From assembly GCF_019656235.1 (NCBI RefSeq), contig NZ_BPLL01000001.1, positions 62,001 to 126,000 on the forward strand: DNA of 64,000 bases. The letters run 5' to 3'. Position numbers and translations under genes: made by a program. Origin of the DNA: Apilactobacillus xinyiensis (lineage in GTDB: Bacteria > Bacillota > Bacilli > Lactobacillales > Lactobacillaceae). The notes below the pieces were generated by a model. That model ran no database searches. It had not been told where the DNA came from and saw only the letters and a program-made list of their open reading frames with translations. Of this stretch, positions 18,091 through 27,282 are shown in pieces; positions within the stretch are counted from its first letter, which is position 1; the number at the start of each line of letters is the position of its first letter.

Positions 18091-18699
18091 TTATTTTAAA
18101 TTAGAATTTACTACCCATTGATTGTAAGTGTCAATTGTTTTAGGATATACGTTTTTGTTATTTAAAATTAGGTATTCTAAAGTATGCTTAGTCTGATAAG
18201 CTACACCTAACTCCAAATTTTTATAAGTAATTTCTCTAGCTTCATCAACACCAGGAAAATCTCTGCCCATTTCTATATAGTCAGCCATATAAACAATTTG
18301 TTCTAATTTAGACATGTATTTAGCGCCTACTGTATGGTGTTTTACAGCATTCAATACATCAACATTTTGAATACCTAACTCATGTTGAACAAATAAAAAT
18401 CCAACTTCTCCATGCCATATAGCATTGCCATAATTAAGTAAGTTACTGTCTAAATGGTATTTATGAATAGCGTTAATAAAATCATCATCTGGTCTTTGCT
18501 TAGCATAATCATGAACTAACCCACCTATACTAGCTAACTCAACGTCAACATCATTAAGTTTAGCTAGCTTAATTGCCATTTGTTCCACTCTTAAAACATG
18601 TTCAAATCTAGATTTTGTTAAAGCATTTTTTAAACGAATTACTAATTCTTCACGACTAAATGGAACAATATTTTGTGTGTAAACTATTGTATTATCGAT
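18091..18699 (-). CDS. yqeK: YqeK HD-domain hydrolase with non-canonical start
   Basis: YqeK hydrolyses diadenosine tetraphosphate symmetrically in Firmicutes. The HD signature GGLVHDYAKQR is clear. The first in-frame GTG (18588) would drop the conserved block FSREELVIRLKNAL...RFEHVLRVE, which carries the first metal-binding histidine. That block continues in frame to a TAA at 18717-18715 without any ATG, GTG or TTG. AAGGAG (18715-18710) overlaps the end of nadD; the in-frame ATC at 18699 is 10 nt from it, ATT at 18708 only 1 nt. ATC start is my inference; it gives 202 residues, near family length. Confidence 0.75.
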   Translation of the reverse strand: MDNTIVYTQNIVPFSREELVIRLKNALTKSRFEHVLRVEQMAIKLAKLNDVDVELASIGGLVHDYAKQRPDDDFINAIHKYHLDSNLLNYGNAIWHGEVGFLFVQHELGIQNVDVLNAVKHHTVGAKYMSKLEQIVYMADYIEMGRDFPGVDEAREITYKNLELGVAYQTKHTLEYLILNNKNVYPKTIDTYNQWVVNSNLK

Positions 18700-19282
18700 A
18701 AATTGAATGCTCCTTTATATAACAATTAACTTTATCTGGAATTAAATATCTAACCGACTCATTACAACTAATTTTATTTCTAATCATAGTTGATGAAATA
18801 TCTATATCAGGTAAATCTACCCAAATAACTGGATAATCACTTTCAGGAATATAGTTTTTTCGTTTAACTCCTACAAAGTGTACTAGTTGAAATAATTCAT
18901 CAATTCGATGCCACTTAGGCAGATAATCTACCATATCTCCACCAATAATGAAATAATAATCATTATTAGGATTTTGATTGCACAAGTTAAGCATCGTATC
19001 ATAGGTATAACTAGTACCCTTTCTATTTACCTCAGACAATTCCAATGCTAATTTATCATTATCCTGAATTGCTAATTTAATCATATCAACTCTTAAATTA
19101 GCATCTATAGCATATTTTTTATCTACATGTGGTGGAATATAATCCGGCATTAAATAAACCTGATCTAAATTTAAACTATCACAAACTTGATCAGCTATAA
19201 ATAAGTGTTCATTGTGAATGGGATTAAATGTGCCACCAAATATACCAATTTTGTGTTTTACTTTATTATTTAAAGAAATCAA
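18692..19282 (-). CDS. nadD: nicotinate-nucleotide adenylyltransferase
   Basis: Adenylates nicotinate mononucleotide in NAD synthesis. It has GIFGGTFNPIHNEHLFIAD at the N-terminus, the PPHV loop, and the IDISSTMIRNKI motif with the ISSTxxR signature. The T/HxGH motif reads HNEH, with Glu in place of the usual Gly. Length 196 is normal. It lies between yhbY and yqeK, and its 3' end carries the ribosome-binding site of yqeK. Confidence 0.93.
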   Translation of the reverse strand: MISLNNKVKHKIGIFGGTFNPIHNEHLFIADQVCDSLNLDQVYLMPDYIPPHVDKKYAIDANLRVDMIKLAIQDNDKLALELSEVNRKGTSYTYDTMLNLCNQNPNNDYYFIIGGDMVDYLPKWHRIDELFQLVHFVGVKRKNYIPESDYPVIWVDLPDIDISSTMIRNKISCNESVRYLIPDKVNCYIKEHSIYR

Positions 19283-19291
19283 AATATCACC

Positions 19292-19603
19292 TTAAATATT
19301 TTTTACTTCTACAGAAACAGTTTGGTTGTCTTCATCATTAGAAGGTAAAAATAATAATAAAGTTTTACCTATTACTTGAACAACGTTAATATCACTTTTT
19401 GATTCCAAAAAGTTTTTTACATCATCAGTATCTACATCAGCATTTTGTTGAATATTAATTTTAATTAACTCTCTTTTTTGCAAAGCATCTAAAATTTGTT
19501 CTAACCAAATATCAGTTAATCCATTCTTACCAATTGATGATATAGGTTTCATACGATTAGCTTGTGATCTTAAATATCTCTTTTGTTTTCCTCTAAGTTT
19601 CAT
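19292..19603 (-). CDS. yhbY: YhbY-type RNA-binding protein (CRM domain)
   Basis: A 103-residue protein whose first ~95 residues form a CRM domain, with LRGKQKRYLRSQANRMKPISSIGKNGLT and the GxxG-like IGKNG loop. YhbY associates with pre-50S particles. It lies between yqeH and nadD as in Bacillus, where aroE may intervene. Confidence 0.93.
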   Translation of the reverse strand: MKLRGKQKRYLRSQANRMKPISSIGKNGLTDIWLEQILDALQKRELIKINIQQNADVDTDDVKNFLESKSDINVVQVIGKTLLLFLPSNDEDNQTVSVEVKNI

Positions 19604-19622
19604 AAGTTCTCCTTAATTTGTT

Positions 19623-20759
19623 TTAAATCATTGATTTTCTAATTAAAACTGATACTCCTTTTGGAGCCCAACCTGCTATTACTACGTCTTCTGGCACGGT
19701 AATCCATCCAAGGCCTTCAATTACCAAATCACTTTTCTCAGTTGTTTTAAATTCATACCTAACTAATTTAGGGAAATCATCGATATATGAAGCGTCAGGT
19801 GGTGTAAGTAATTCTCCAAAATGCTTTTCATAAAAATTATCCGCATTAGCTAGCTTAGTACGATGAATTAATAAATTGTTTTCTACGTACACTGTGAAAC
19901 CATGTTTTGCATTTCCTTGAACATAGTCAAATCTACCTACTCCACCAAAAAATAAAGTTTGTTCAGGATTCAACTGGTAAACTTTAGGCTTAATTTGCTT
20001 TTGTGGTTCAACAATTTTTAAATCTTTTCCCTTTAAATAGTGTGCCATTTGTTCTTTATGAATTATTCCAGGAGTATCAACTATTTTACTACCATCATCT
20101 AAGTTTATATTAATTTGATCTAGCGTTGTACCTGGAAATTTTGAAGTAGTAATTAACTCTTGAATTCCAGTATTTTGTCGAATAATTTGATTAATTAGTG
20201 TAGATTTACCTACATTGGTTACTCCTACAACGTAAACATCCTTACCCTGACGATAATCATCGATTTTTGATAATAATCCATCTACTGAGCGATTAGTTTT
20301 AGCAGAAACTAAAGCAACATCTATTGGACGAATCCCTTGCTCATTAGCACGTTGTCTCAACCAATCTTTTAGTTTTCTACGTTTAAGTGATTGTGGAAGT
20401 AAGTCTTCTTTATTACCAACTAACAAGACTTCATTATCACCCACAAAACGATGCAATCCTGGAATAACACTACCGTTAAAGTCAAAAATGTCTACAACAT
20501 AAACAATTAGAGATTCAGAATCTCTAATTTTATTTAATAATTTCAAGAAATCATCATCAGTTAAACTCACTGGTGCAATTTCATTATAATGTCTTAATCT
20601 AAAACATCTTTGACAATAAATATCATTATCTAACTCTTGTGCTTTCTTTAAAGCTGAATTAGGTGTATAACCTAATTCATTTGGATTTTGGGTTTGAATA
20701 AAAGCACCGCAACCAATACATTGTAAGCTATCTTCTGCTTGATTATTATCGCTCATCAA
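19623..20759 (-). CDS. yqeH: ribosome biogenesis GTPase YqeH
   Basis: Circularly permuted GTPase needed for 30S assembly. The N-terminal zinc finger CIGCG...CQRC (about 14-52) is followed by G-motifs in permuted order: GNKEDLL (G4), SAKT (G5), GVTNVGKST (G1) and DTPG (G3). A C-terminal domain of unknown RNA contact follows. Its start overlaps the end of yqeG by 14 nt. Confidence 0.96.
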   Translation of the reverse strand: MMSDNNQAEDSLQCIGCGAFIQTQNPNELGYTPNSALKKAQELDNDIYCQRCFRLRHYNEIAPVSLTDDDFLKLLNKIRDSESLIVYVVDIFDFNGSVIPGLHRFVGDNEVLLVGNKEDLLPQSLKRRKLKDWLRQRANEQGIRPIDVALVSAKTNRSVDGLLSKIDDYRQGKDVYVVGVTNVGKSTLINQIIRQNTGIQELITTSKFPGTTLDQININLDDGSKIVDTPGIIHKEQMAHYLKGKDLKIVEPQKQIKPKVYQLNPEQTLFFGGVGRFDYVQGNAKHGFTVYVENNLLIHRTKLANADNFYEKHFGELLTPPDASYIDDFPKLVRYEFKTTEKSDLVIEGLGWITVPEDVVIAGWAPKGVSVLIRKSMI

Positions 20760-21279
20760 TATCCTCCTGCCATGTTAAATTATTGTATTTTTTTAATAAT
20801 TTTGTCCATATTTTCTTTTCAATATAACGATTTAATTTTGTATTCCAAGCATCACTAGGTAATACTGGCTTTACAAGTACGCTTCTTACTTTTGCATTGT
20901 TAGAAGCAACTACATCAGTCAAAAGCTGATCACCAACCATTATAACTTGTTTATTATCTAAATTATACTTTTTTAAAGCTTTTATAATTCCAGAAGGTAA
21001 TGGTTTATATGCCCTAGATATATAATCTATATTAAAGTGTTGCACAGCCTTACTTACTCTTTTATGGCTATTATTAGAAATAACAACTAACTGAATACCA
21101 TGTTTATATAATGCATTAATCCAATTTTTTAACTGTGTAGTACCATAAGTATTATTCCAAGGAATTAAAGTGTTATCTAAATCAGTAAACACCGCTTTAA
21201 TGCCCATTTGATTTAACTTTGATGGTGATATTTGATATATTGTTGGAATCATCCAAGTTGGTTTAAATTTAGATAACAT
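20746..21279 (-). CDS. yqeG: YqeG family HAD phosphatase
   Basis: HAD subfamily IIIA phosphatase with nucleophile motif DLDNTLIPW near residue 33, motif II VVISNNS and motif III GDQLLTDVVASN. Length 177 is typical. First gene of the yqeG-yqeH-yhbY-nadD-yqeK-rsfS-yqeM-tmcAL operon. Physiological substrate unknown. Confidence 0.94.
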   Translation of the reverse strand: MLSKFKPTWMIPTIYQISPSKLNQMGIKAVFTDLDNTLIPWNNTYGTTQLKNWINALYKHGIQLVVISNNSHKRVSKAVQHFNIDYISRAYKPLPSGIIKALKKYNLDNKQVIMVGDQLLTDVVASNNAKVRSVLVKPVLPSDAWNTKLNRYIEKKIWTKLLKKYNNLTWQEDIDER

Positions 21280-21349
21280 CTTAAAAATCTCCTTATTATA
21301 AAATATTATGTATAACCGAAAAAATATTCGGCATATATATTAATAAAAA

Positions 21350-21383
21350 AACTCCCACCTACTTAAACTAAGTGGTGAAAGTT
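21350..21383 (-). terminator. terminator of the infC-rpmI-rplT operon
   Basis: Minus-strand stem aactttcacc...ggtgggagtt with a small internal bulge and G-U pairs, followed by a U-run (A-run at 21344-21350 on the plus strand). It lies 8 nt after the rplT stop codon. Confidence 0.8.
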
Positions 21384-21390
21384 TAAAAAA

Positions 21391-21747
21391 TTATTTTACA
21401 GCTTTCTTAGCTGCATCAGCTAATGAAGCAAATGCTTTTTCATCGTTAACTGCTAAATCAGCTAACATTTTACGGTTAACTTCAATGTTAGCAAGTTTTA
21501 AACCGTGCATTAATTTACTGTAGCTCAAACCATTCATACGTGCAGCGGCGTTGATACGAGCAATCCATAATCTTCTGAAGTTGCTCTTGTTTGCACGACG
21601 GTCACGGAAAGCATATTCGCGTGATTTCATTACTTGGTCTTTAGCAGTTTTGAAAAGACTGTGTTTACCTTCACGGTAACCTTTAGCTTGTTTTAAAACA
21701 CGTTTACGACGTGCGTGAGTGACTGTTCCACCTTTTACTCGTGGCAT
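21391..21747 (-). CDS. rplT: 50S ribosomal protein L20
   Basis: Primary 23S rRNA-binding protein needed for early large-subunit assembly. The basic N-terminal tail is [22 protein letters not shown] and the globular part has [25 protein letters not shown]. Length 118 is exact for the family. In Firmicutes L20 also represses its own operon by binding the leader upstream of infC. Confidence 0.98.
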   Translation of the reverse strand: MPRVKGGTVTHARRKRVLKQAKGYREGKHSLFKTAKDQVMKSREYAFRDRRANKSNFRRLWIARINAAARMNGLSYSKLMHGLKLANIEVNRKMLADLAVNDEKAFASLADAAKKAVK

Positions 21748-21775
21748 ATTAAATTCCTCCCGATATTAAAAAATA

Positions 21776-21970
21776 TTATTTGTGTAATAAATGTGTGTAT
21801 TTTTTAGTCATAGTAGCACCAGTCATGCTTGTACCACGTAATTGACGACGTTGTTTCTTGGTTTTACCATGAAAACGGTGACTAGTAAAAGCGTTTGCGC
21901 TCTTTAAACCACCTTTAGCAGTTTTTTTGAAACGTTTTGCTATAGCACGGTTTGTTTTAATCTTAGGCAT
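21776..21970 (-). CDS. rpmI: 50S ribosomal protein L35
   Basis: A 64-residue basic protein with [22 protein letters not shown] and [16 protein letters not shown]. Middle gene of infC-rpmI-rplT. Confidence 0.97.
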   Translation of the reverse strand: MPKIKTNRAIAKRFKKTAKGGLKSANAFTSHRFHGKTKKQRRQLRGTSMTGATMTKKYTHLLHK

Positions 21971-22003
21971 TAGAAAATATCCTCCCTTTTTATAGTAAAA
22001 AAA

Positions 22004-22531
22004 TTATTTTTTATCGCTTGAATTAGGTGCGAGCATTAAGAACATACTTCTACCGTCCATTTTTGCTCGTTGGGTAACATTAGCAACATCTGATGTAGAA
22101 TCTGCCATTCTGTTTAGAACATCACGACCAATTTCTTTATGTGTGATGGCACGTCCTTTGAAACGGATAGATACTCTAACTTTTTCACCTTTGCTCAAGA
22201 ACTTTTTAGCATTCTTAAGCTTAGTATTAAAATCATTTGTATCAATTGTAGGGCTAAGTCTTATTTCCTTAACACTAACAACCTTTTGTTTCTTTCTAGA
22301 CATACGAGCCTTCTTTTGTTGTTCAAAACGGTATTTCCCATAATCTAATATCTTAGCTACGGGTGGTTTTGCCTTAGGAGCAACTACAACAAGATCTAAA
22401 CTTGCATCTTCAGCCATCTTTAAAGCCTCAGCCGTTGATTTAACTCCTAATTGATCACCGTTTGCACCGATTAAACGAACTTCTCTAGCTCTAATTCCAT
22501 CATTGACCATCATATCGTTTGCTATGGCAAT
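22004..22531 (-). CDS. infC: translation initiation factor IF-3 (ATT start)
   Basis: IF-3 keeps subunits apart and checks start-codon choice. The first ATG (22513) begins [16 protein letters not shown], but homologues carry about six more residues (MTIAKD-like). Here the frame upstream reads ATT GCC ATA GCA AAC GAT back to a TGA, so ATT at 22531 is the best start (175 residues). GGAGG lies only 3 nt before ATT and 9 nt before ATA at 22525, so the exact codon is uncertain. Non-AUG infC starts are known in E. coli and bacilli and permit autoregulation. Confidence 0.88.
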   Translation of the reverse strand: MAIANDMMVNDGIRAREVRLIGANGDQLGVKSTAEALKMAEDASLDLVVVAPKAKPPVAKILDYGKYRFEQQKKARMSRKKQKVVSVKEIRLSPTIDTNDFNTKLKNAKKFLSKGEKVRVSIRFKGRAITHKEIGRDVLNRMADSTSDVANVTQRAKMDGRSMFLMLAPNSSDKK

Positions 22532-22540
22532 TCACCTCCA

Positions 22541-22680
22541 AGTAATTAAAAGCAGAAAAAGAGCGGATACATAGATATATACCCGCTCTCATAACTCAAA
22601 AAATGAGTTTTCCATCCGAAATTTAGCCTAGCAATTATAATCACTGAGGCGAGAAGCGGGATGCTTCTGCTTTTATGTTA
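22541..22680 (-). promoter_or_regulatory. infC-rpmI-rplT leader with attenuator (L20-leader type)
   Basis: The untranslated leader starts about 22680. Its 5' end AAAAGCAGAA can pair with TTCTGCTTTT near the 3' end. A local hairpin AGAAGC/GCTTCT competes, and a hairpin at 22588-22561 (GAGCGG...CCGCTC) followed by UUUUU looks like an intrinsic terminator before infC. This arrangement fits L20-dependent termination known from Bacillus subtilis infC. Exact secondary structure was not computed. Confidence 0.75.
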
Positions 22681-22685
22681 GTTTA

Positions 22686-22714
22686 ATAATAACAATTTAA
22701 GCATAAATTGTCAA
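22686..22714 (-). promoter_or_regulatory. promoter of the infC operon
   Basis: Minus-strand -35 TTGACA (22714-22709), 17-nt spacer, -10 TATTAT (22691-22686). It lies just downstream of the thrS stop codon, so infC is transcribed independently of thrS. Confidence 0.85.
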
Positions 22715-22717
22715 TAA

Positions 22718-24664
22718 CTATTTGTTTTTTCTTGAATAGTTACTAATATCTTCTTGAATAGCCTTAATAAAATCATCAATGGATAGTTCTGAACTATTGT
22801 CTTCACCATAGCGACGAACAGATACTTTATTTGATGACAATTCATCATCACCAACAACTAACGTGTATGGAACTTTGTTAGTTTGAGCATCTCTAATTAA
22901 ATAACCCATTTTTTCATTACGACTATCAACACTAGATCTAATACCTAAAGCAGTTAATTTTTCATTAACTTTTTTAGCGTAATCACCATGTTTATCCATA
23001 CTTACTGGAATAATTTTAACTTGATGTGGAGCTAACCATGTTGGGAAAGCACCTTTATAAACTTCGATTAAGTAAGCCACAAATCTTTCCATTGTAGAAA
23101 CTAAACCACGATGAACCATAACTGGTCTATGTTCTTTACCATCTTCACCAACATAATGAAGGTCAAATCTTTCTGGTAACATAAAGTCTAATTGAATAGT
23201 AGATAATGTTTCTTCATTACCCATTGCAGTATATGTTTGAACATCTAGTTTTGGACCATAGAAAGCTGCTTCACCTTCTGCTTCTACATAATCTAAACCT
23301 AATTCATCCATCGCACCTTTTAACATTGATTGAGATTTATTCCACATTTCATCATCATCAAAATACTTTTCAGTATTCTTAGGATCACGATAACTTAATC
23401 TGAAATGATAATTTTCAATGTCAAAGTCTTTGTAAACTTCAACCATAAGATGAAGAATACGTTTAAATTCTTCCTTAATTTGTTCAATTGCTAAGAAAGT
23501 ATGTCCATCATTTAAAGTCATTTCACGAACTCTTTGTAAACCAGACAATGCACCAGATTTTTCATATCTGTGCATCATACCTAATTCAGCAATACGCATA
23601 GGAAGTTCACGATATGAACGAATGTGATGTTTAAAGATTTGGATATGGCTAGGACAGTTCATTGGACGAAGTTCTAGTTGTTCACCATCACCCATGTCCA
23701 TTGGAGGGAACATATCTTCACGATAATGAGCCCAGTGACCAGATGTTTTATAAGCATCAAGGTTCATTAAAACTGGAGTAATTACGTGTTGGTAACCATT
23801 AGCTAATTCCTTGTCAACAATATATCTTTCAATAACTCTTCTAACAGTAGCACCGTTTGGCATCCAGTATGCTAAACCTGCTCCAACTTTAGGATCGACA
23901 AAGAATAAGTCTAATTTATTTCCAATTACTCGATGATCTCTTTCTTTGGCTTCTTGACGACGTTTTAAATCATCTTCTAAATCTGCTTTTTTATAAAAAG
24001 CAGTTGCAAAAATTCTTTGAAGCATTGGATTAGAAGACTTACCTTCCCAATAAGCACCTGCAACTGATAATAATTTAAATTCTTTAACTAGTTTAGCAGA
24101 TGGAAGTACAACGCCTTCACCTAGACTTAAGTAGTCACCAATTTGATAAAAAACTACTTTATCGTTTTCAACAAATTTGTTAACTAATTTTGCTTGATAT
24201 GGATCTCCATCTACTTGTTTTAAGGCATCTTCTTTACTTAAAACTTTACGTTCAATGGAAACGTTGTCCTTAACCATTTTACGCATTTTATCTTCTAGAG
24301 GTTTAAGTTCGTCAGCACTAACTTGCGTATCTTTTTTATCAGTATCAACAAAGAATCCATCTTCATCAGAAGCACTTTCACCAAACTCAATTCCAACAAA
24401 TTGATCAGCTAAAGCTGCTTTCAACAATTGTGAAGCAGTTTGTCTTAAAACTTGTAAACCTTCATCAGAATCTTTTGTAATGATTTCAATTTTACCACCA
24501 TTAGGTAAAACTTCATTGATACCATACATTTTATCATTTACTTTTCCGGCTACAGCTTTTTTAGCTAAACTAACAGCTATGCTTTTAGCAACATCTTCAA
24601 CTGTTAAACCTTGATCAAATTCTTTTACACTACCATCTGGAAATTCAAAAGAAATTTTAGACAT
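22718..24664 (-). CDS. thrS: threonine--tRNA ligase
   Basis: Class II synthetase charging tRNA-Thr. Domains in order: TGS (1-62), the editing domain (about 65-230), catalytic core with motif 2 [28 protein letters not shown] and zinc ligands Cys/His ([12 protein letters not shown]...VMVHRG), and the C-terminal anticodon-binding domain. The editing domain's usual HxxxH (as in HVLAHA) is not evident: the region reads [15 protein letters not shown]. Length 648 is normal. Controlled by a T-box. Confidence 0.97.
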   Translation of the reverse strand: MSKISFEFPDGSVKEFDQGLTVEDVAKSIAVSLAKKAVAGKVNDKMYGINEVLPNGGKIEIITKDSDEGLQVLRQTASQLLKAALADQFVGIEFGESASDEDGFFVDTDKKDTQVSADELKPLEDKMRKMVKDNVSIERKVLSKEDALKQVDGDPYQAKLVNKFVENDKVVFYQIGDYLSLGEGVVLPSAKLVKEFKLLSVAGAYWEGKSSNPMLQRIFATAFYKKADLEDDLKRRQEAKERDHRVIGNKLDLFFVDPKVGAGLAYWMPNGATVRRVIERYIVDKELANGYQHVITPVLMNLDAYKTSGHWAHYREDMFPPMDMGDGEQLELRPMNCPSHIQIFKHHIRSYRELPMRIAELGMMHRYEKSGALSGLQRVREMTLNDGHTFLAIEQIKEEFKRILHLMVEVYKDFDIENYHFRLSYRDPKNTEKYFDDDEMWNKSQSMLKGAMDELGLDYVEAEGEAAFYGPKLDVQTYTAMGNEETLSTIQLDFMLPERFDLHYVGEDGKEHRPVMVHRGLVSTMERFVAYLIEVYKGAFPTWLAPHQVKIIPVSMDKHGDYAKKVNEKLTALGIRSSVDSRNEKMGYLIRDAQTNKVPYTLVVGDDELSSNKVSVRRYGEDNSSELSIDDFIKAIQEDISNYSRKNK

Positions 24665-24689
24665 ATAAATTACCTCCTAAATAAAATAA

Positions 24690-24915
24690 AAAAGCCCTAG
24701 CACTATAAAATAGTACTAGGGACGTTATTAACGTGGTTCCACCCATATTTACTTACAATAGTTAAAAATATGTAAGCCTCATATTAAGCCAAAAACGGCA
24801 TATATATTAAATATACTCAAGAAGTGGTAGCTTAAAGTTAACAATTAAGAAAACTTGCAGTTATTGTTTTCTCTCCCTGAAATGATAAACATTAAGTTTT
24901 GTCTTCCTTGGTTAA
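24690..24915 (-). promoter_or_regulatory. T-box riboswitch leader of thrS
   Basis: The minus-strand transcript holds the T-box core GGGTGGAACCACG (24744-24732). A terminator stem CCCTAGTACTA / TAGTGCTAGGG (24721-24695) and U-run follow. Stem I begins with a GGGAGAG element near 24876; an ACC triplet at 24828-24826 is the candidate Thr specifier. This fills the space between dnaI and thrS. Confidence 0.93.
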
Positions 24916-24916
24916 T

Positions 24917-24945
24917 ATTATCATCATTCTACAATAAAATGTCAA
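24917..24945 (-). promoter_or_regulatory. promoter of the thrS T-box leader
   Basis: Minus-strand -35 TTGACA (24945-24940), 17-nt spacer, -10 GATAAT (24922-24917). Confidence 0.8.
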
Positions 24946-24962
24946 GGATGAAATCTAAATAA

Positions 24963-25895
24963 TTATTGAGGTCTTCTATTAGAACCTGTCATCAAGTATT
25001 CTTTAGATAAAAAACGAATTCTTTGCATAATTCTTTTAGCTTTTAATGGTTCATCATCACCACGATTATTAACGCTCAAGTGTTCCGTTTCTAATTTATC
25101 CATTGAAAAATTAGAACTAAAAAAAGTAGGTAAGTGATTCTGCATACGCCATTCTAAAATTACTCCTAAAATATCATCTCTAACCCAAGAAGACATAGAG
25201 TCAGCCCCAATATCATCCAGCATTAAAATGGAAGCCCTTTTTATTGCATCTATTTTATCTGCAACATTATTATTACCAATCGAATTCTTCATTTCAACAG
25301 CAAAACTAGGAAAATGCAACATTGTTACATCTACTCCATTTTCAGCTAACTTATTAGCTATAGCACCTAAAAGATAGGTTTTACCAATTCCAAAGCTGCC
25401 ATAGATATATAAGCCAGGAAGCCACTTATCCGTTTTATGATAATTTTTAATAAAATTAAGTGCTTGTTCTAAAACATTCATTCTTGAAGAAGATTCATCC
25501 ATGTCAAAGTCATGTAGACTAGCATTATTTACATCTTTAGGCATCATAAGCGTTTTTATTCTTTTTTGTAATGCATGCTGCTTTCTAGCTTTAATGGTGG
25601 CTTCGGTGGGACAATAAGATATGTCTATCAGATGATTATTAATTTTTAATTCTGGTTCGTATCCCGGAATAGTACTTGCTTGACCGCTATTTATTTTGTT
25701 TTTTTCAGATACAAACTCATATAATTTTGATAAAGATTTAATAATTGCATCTTTGTCTAGACTATCATTATTTTTTTCTAAAAAATTTTTAACGTCATCA
25801 TTATTTAAAACCTTATGAATAAGTTCTCGATAGCGGTCAGATCCACCATTTAATTCACTCATCATTTGCTTCATACTCTGGCTAACACTTTCCAA
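24963..25895 (-). CDS. dnaI: primosomal protein DnaI (helicase loader)
   Basis: AAA+ ATPase that loads the replicative helicase with DnaB and DnaD. The N-terminal helicase-binding domain has a CPTEATIKAR segment with a single Cys. Walker A GSFGIGKT is near residue 165-172 and Walker B SILMLDDIGAD near 226. Length 310 is typical. It is preceded by dnaB by 19 nt. Confidence 0.95.
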   Translation of the reverse strand: MESVSQSMKQMMSELNGGSDRYRELIHKVLNNDDVKNFLEKNNDSLDKDAIIKSLSKLYEFVSEKNKINSGQASTIPGYEPELKINNHLIDISYCPTEATIKARKQHALQKRIKTLMMPKDVNNASLHDFDMDESSSRMNVLEQALNFIKNYHKTDKWLPGLYIYGSFGIGKTYLLGAIANKLAENGVDVTMLHFPSFAVEMKNSIGNNNVADKIDAIKRASILMLDDIGADSMSSWVRDDILGVILEWRMQNHLPTFFSSNFSMDKLETEHLSVNNRGDDEPLKAKRIMQRIRFLSKEYLMTGSNRRPQ

Positions 25896-25914
25896 AAAAA
25901 CACCACCTAACCAA

Positions 25915-27282
25915 TTATTGATTATTGTCTAATTCTTCTAACTCTAATTCTAATTGACGTTTTTTATCCTTATCAATAGGCTTACTATCTTTATGTGGAT
26001 TGTAATCGTCTCTTGCCCAGTCCGGTAAAGATTCTTTAATTTGTTTTCTATTATTATTTTTATTAAAACTTTTTTTATTAAATTTATTTTTTAGACTATC
26101 TTTACGATTACGAATATATTTAATAGCTTCAGCAGCATTACTAATATCATGTTTAGCCCAATCGTTAGCAATTGTGTCAACTAAACTTTTGTTTAAGCTG
26201 GCATGATCTTGATCCACTAAAATATGATAGGTAATCATATTAATGACTTCTTTAGGTAAAACCATTCGATGAACTAAATCACGTAAAGTTTTTTCTTCAT
26301 TGGCAGAAATATATCCTTTATTAGCACCTTTCAACTTAATCAAAAAATCGATTGGCGAATAAAATGATGCCGACTTAACCAAGCTTTGTTCGGCCGCATT
26401 AAGTTTAATATCGTCACTCTTAGTAACTGTTTGAAAAGCATTGGCATTAGAATTATTGGCTCTTTCAAATTGTCTAGAAACCAAAAGTTTAAATTTATTA
26501 ACATCCAAAATATTCGTGCTAATGTTTGTAGCTTTTTCAATCAATCTTGAAATACTAATTTCATCTATACCATACAATAAATGCTCAGATAAAATTAAAT
26601 CATGACTTTTTTTAACACTATCTAAGTTAACATAGGATTGACCCAATATATCCAATAACAAGTTAAAGTCAAAATCCTTAACATCCCTAACAACTTGTTG
26701 TTTAGTATCGTTTTGATTAGAAAAATTAGCCCTTATTTTTTTAGTAACATTGGGAGTATTAGATAAGTCATTTTTTTTGACAACAAATACATCTAAAAAA
26801 TTCTTAGAAATGTCTTTCATATTGTCATCATCATAAACTTTTTTGATTAGTTTAGTTCCTAAAGCATAGTATTGCTTTTCGCCAATAATTTGTAAAAGCG
26901 TTACACTTAATAAATCATCCTTAAAAAAGGCTCTTGCATTAAGTGGCGGAAATAATTTGTATACATATATTTTATTTAAGGATTCAGTTTCTTGAATATA
27001 AGTTTTTAATAAACCTGAACCTTCTAACTTAACTCTAGCATCGTAAAGCTGGGATAGATCAATGTTTAAAAGTGATAAAAGTTCAAAATTATTTTTGATT
27101 TGAAATTTATCATTATCAAACTCCATTCTCCATAAAATATTAAATAATGCATACGCAACGGGACCAATAATTGGCTGATATAACAAATCTAATGTTTTAC
27201 GTTGCAAATCAGAAATGTATTCTGTAGCTGTAACAATAAACCCTGAATTAGGGTTTATATTTCTTAGTTCACTATCAACCAT
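25915..27282 (-). CDS. dnaB: replication initiation protein DnaB (DnaB/DnaD domains)
   Basis: Firmicutes primosome protein that attaches the origin to the membrane and helps load helicase; not the helicase itself. The N-terminal DnaB domain runs about 1-200. A DnaB/DnaD C-terminal (DDBH2) region follows near 310-390 with LRDLVHRMVLPKEVINMITYHIL. A basic tail and a final RQLELELEELDNNQ complete it. Start and nrdR stop share one base (TAATG), indicating translational coupling. Confidence 0.94.
   Translation of the reverse strand: MVDSELRNINPNSGFIVTATEYISDLQRKTLDLLYQPIIGPVAYALFNILWRMEFDNDKFQIKNNFELLSLLNIDLSQLYDARVKLEGSGLLKTYIQETESLNKIYVYKLFPPLNARAFFKDDLLSVTLLQIIGEKQYYALGTKLIKKVYDDDNMKDISKNFLDVFVVKKNDLSNTPNVTKKIRANFSNQNDTKQQVVRDVKDFDFNLLLDILGQSYVNLDSVKKSHDLILSEHLLYGIDEISISRLIEKATNISTNILDVNKFKLLVSRQFERANNSNANAFQTVTKSDDIKLNAAEQSLVKSASFYSPIDFLIKLKGANKGYISANEEKTLRDLVHRMVLPKEVINMITYHILVDQDHASLNKSLVDTIANDWAKHDISNAAEAIKYIRNRKDSLKNKFNKKSFNKNNNRKQIKESLPDWARDDYNPHKDSKPIDKDKKRQLELELEELDNNQ

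Noticed and set aside
18589-18717. yqeK as a frameshifted pseudogene
   Set aside because: The frame is continuous with conserved residues and no stop codon; only a standard start codon is missing, so a non-canonical start is the simpler reading.
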